Assembly: GCA_021156345.1 (NCBI GenBank)
Contig: JAJNDJ010000049.1
Location: 1-6,404 of the forward strand
Reading direction: 5' to 3'
DNA: 6,404 bases
DNA from: Rubrobacteraceae bacterium
Lineage (GTDB): Bacteria; Actinomycetota; Rubrobacteria; Rubrobacterales; Rubrobacteraceae
Both the position numbers and the translations under genes were made by a program. The notes below the pieces were generated by a model, which saw only the letters and a program-made list of their open reading frames with translations, made no database searches and was not told the DNA's origin. Shown piece by piece: positions 6,357-6,404 of this stretch (positions within the stretch are counted from its first letter, which is position 1; every line of letters begins with the position of its first letter).

Positions 6357-6398
6357 TTTCAGCACGCGCCCTGTCGGGCGCTTCTCAGCATGTCACCT
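6350..6398 (-). repeat. Right copy of the inverted repeat pair, with hairpin insertion
   Basis: On the minus strand this reads AGGTGACATGCTGA (complement of 6385-6398), then 19 bases, then GTGCTGAAATGCTCAT (complement of 6350-6365). The outer 14 bases match 548-561 exactly, and GTGCTG and GCTCAT recur in the same order. The 19 extra bases contain the hairpin at 6366-6381. Only six bases beyond the copy are in the window, so its outer limit is unknown. Confidence 0.5.
6366..6381. other. Perfect GC hairpin inside the right repeat copy
   Basis: GCGCCC (6366-6371) and GGGCGC (6376-6381) form a perfect six-pair stem around the loop TGTC. On the + strand it is followed by TTCTC, on the minus strand by GTGCTG; neither is a proper T-run. 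It lies upstream of the GH15 gene, where it could end transcription from the next gene to the right or act in the leader RNA. It is absent from the otherwise similar copy at 548-577. Confidence 0.4.
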
Positions 6399-6404
6399 AG
6401 TCAG

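Noticed and set aside
6291..6365. Upstream extension of the GH15 reading frame with two cysteines (CSSC)
   Set aside because: The extension reads through the candidate promoter and the repeat copy. No ribosome binding site supports the start at 6365, and family members start near the conserved PIEDHG.
1..6404. CRISPR array, tRNA, rRNA, transposase or phage genes
   Set aside because: I scanned for regularly spaced repeats, tRNA-like cloverleaf ends and transposase or integrase motifs and saw none. The inverted repeat pair alone does not prove a mobile element.

Overview
This 6.4 kb window is GC-rich and densely coding, with strong G/C preference at third codon positions, GTG starts and purine-rich ribosome binding sites. 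A SigK-type ECF sigma factor with a RskA-like anti-sigma factor, an actinobacterial-style arylsulfotransferase and a stand-alone GH15 glycosidase together suggest an actinobacterium. The style resembles Rubrobacteria/Thermoleophilia, but no rRNA or marker gene is present, so this is inference.

Layout from left to right. The 3' end of an arylsulfotransferase-like gene on the + strand (1-396) is followed by a non-coding stretch (397-573) holding hairpins and repeat motifs. Two translationally coupled minus-strand genes come next: an ECF sigma factor (1238-1810) and its zinc-motif/RskA-type membrane anti-sigma factor (574-1245). A 405-base gap (1811-2215) contains two dyads built from the half-site AGGGT, a possible + strand promoter, and a candidate 62-residue zinc-finger-like protein (2005-2193, +). 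The rest is one minus-strand block, probably an operon transcribed from right to left: GH15 glucoamylase/trehalase-like glycosidase (4494-6290), glutamate formimidoyltransferase (3576-4487), nucleoside 2-deoxyribosyltransferase (3087-3551) and a Nit1/Nit2-type amidase (2216-3040). Gaps in the block are 6, 24 and 46 bases.

How the genes may work together. The sigma/anti-sigma pair is a self-contained envelope-signalling switch. The four-gene block combines alpha-glucoside hydrolysis, one-carbon transfer to folate, nucleoside base exchange and amide hydrolysis. These are central-metabolism and salvage functions that do not form an obvious textbook pathway.

The most unusual structure is a pair of related repeat copies in inverted orientation, at 548-577 (+) and 6350-6398 (-). 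They share AGGTGACATGCTGA, GTGCTG and GCTCAT in the same order. The right copy has a GC hairpin inserted in the middle. They enclose all the complete genes of the window, and further partial copies lie at 402-444. No transposase, CRISPR array, RNA gene or defence system is visible.
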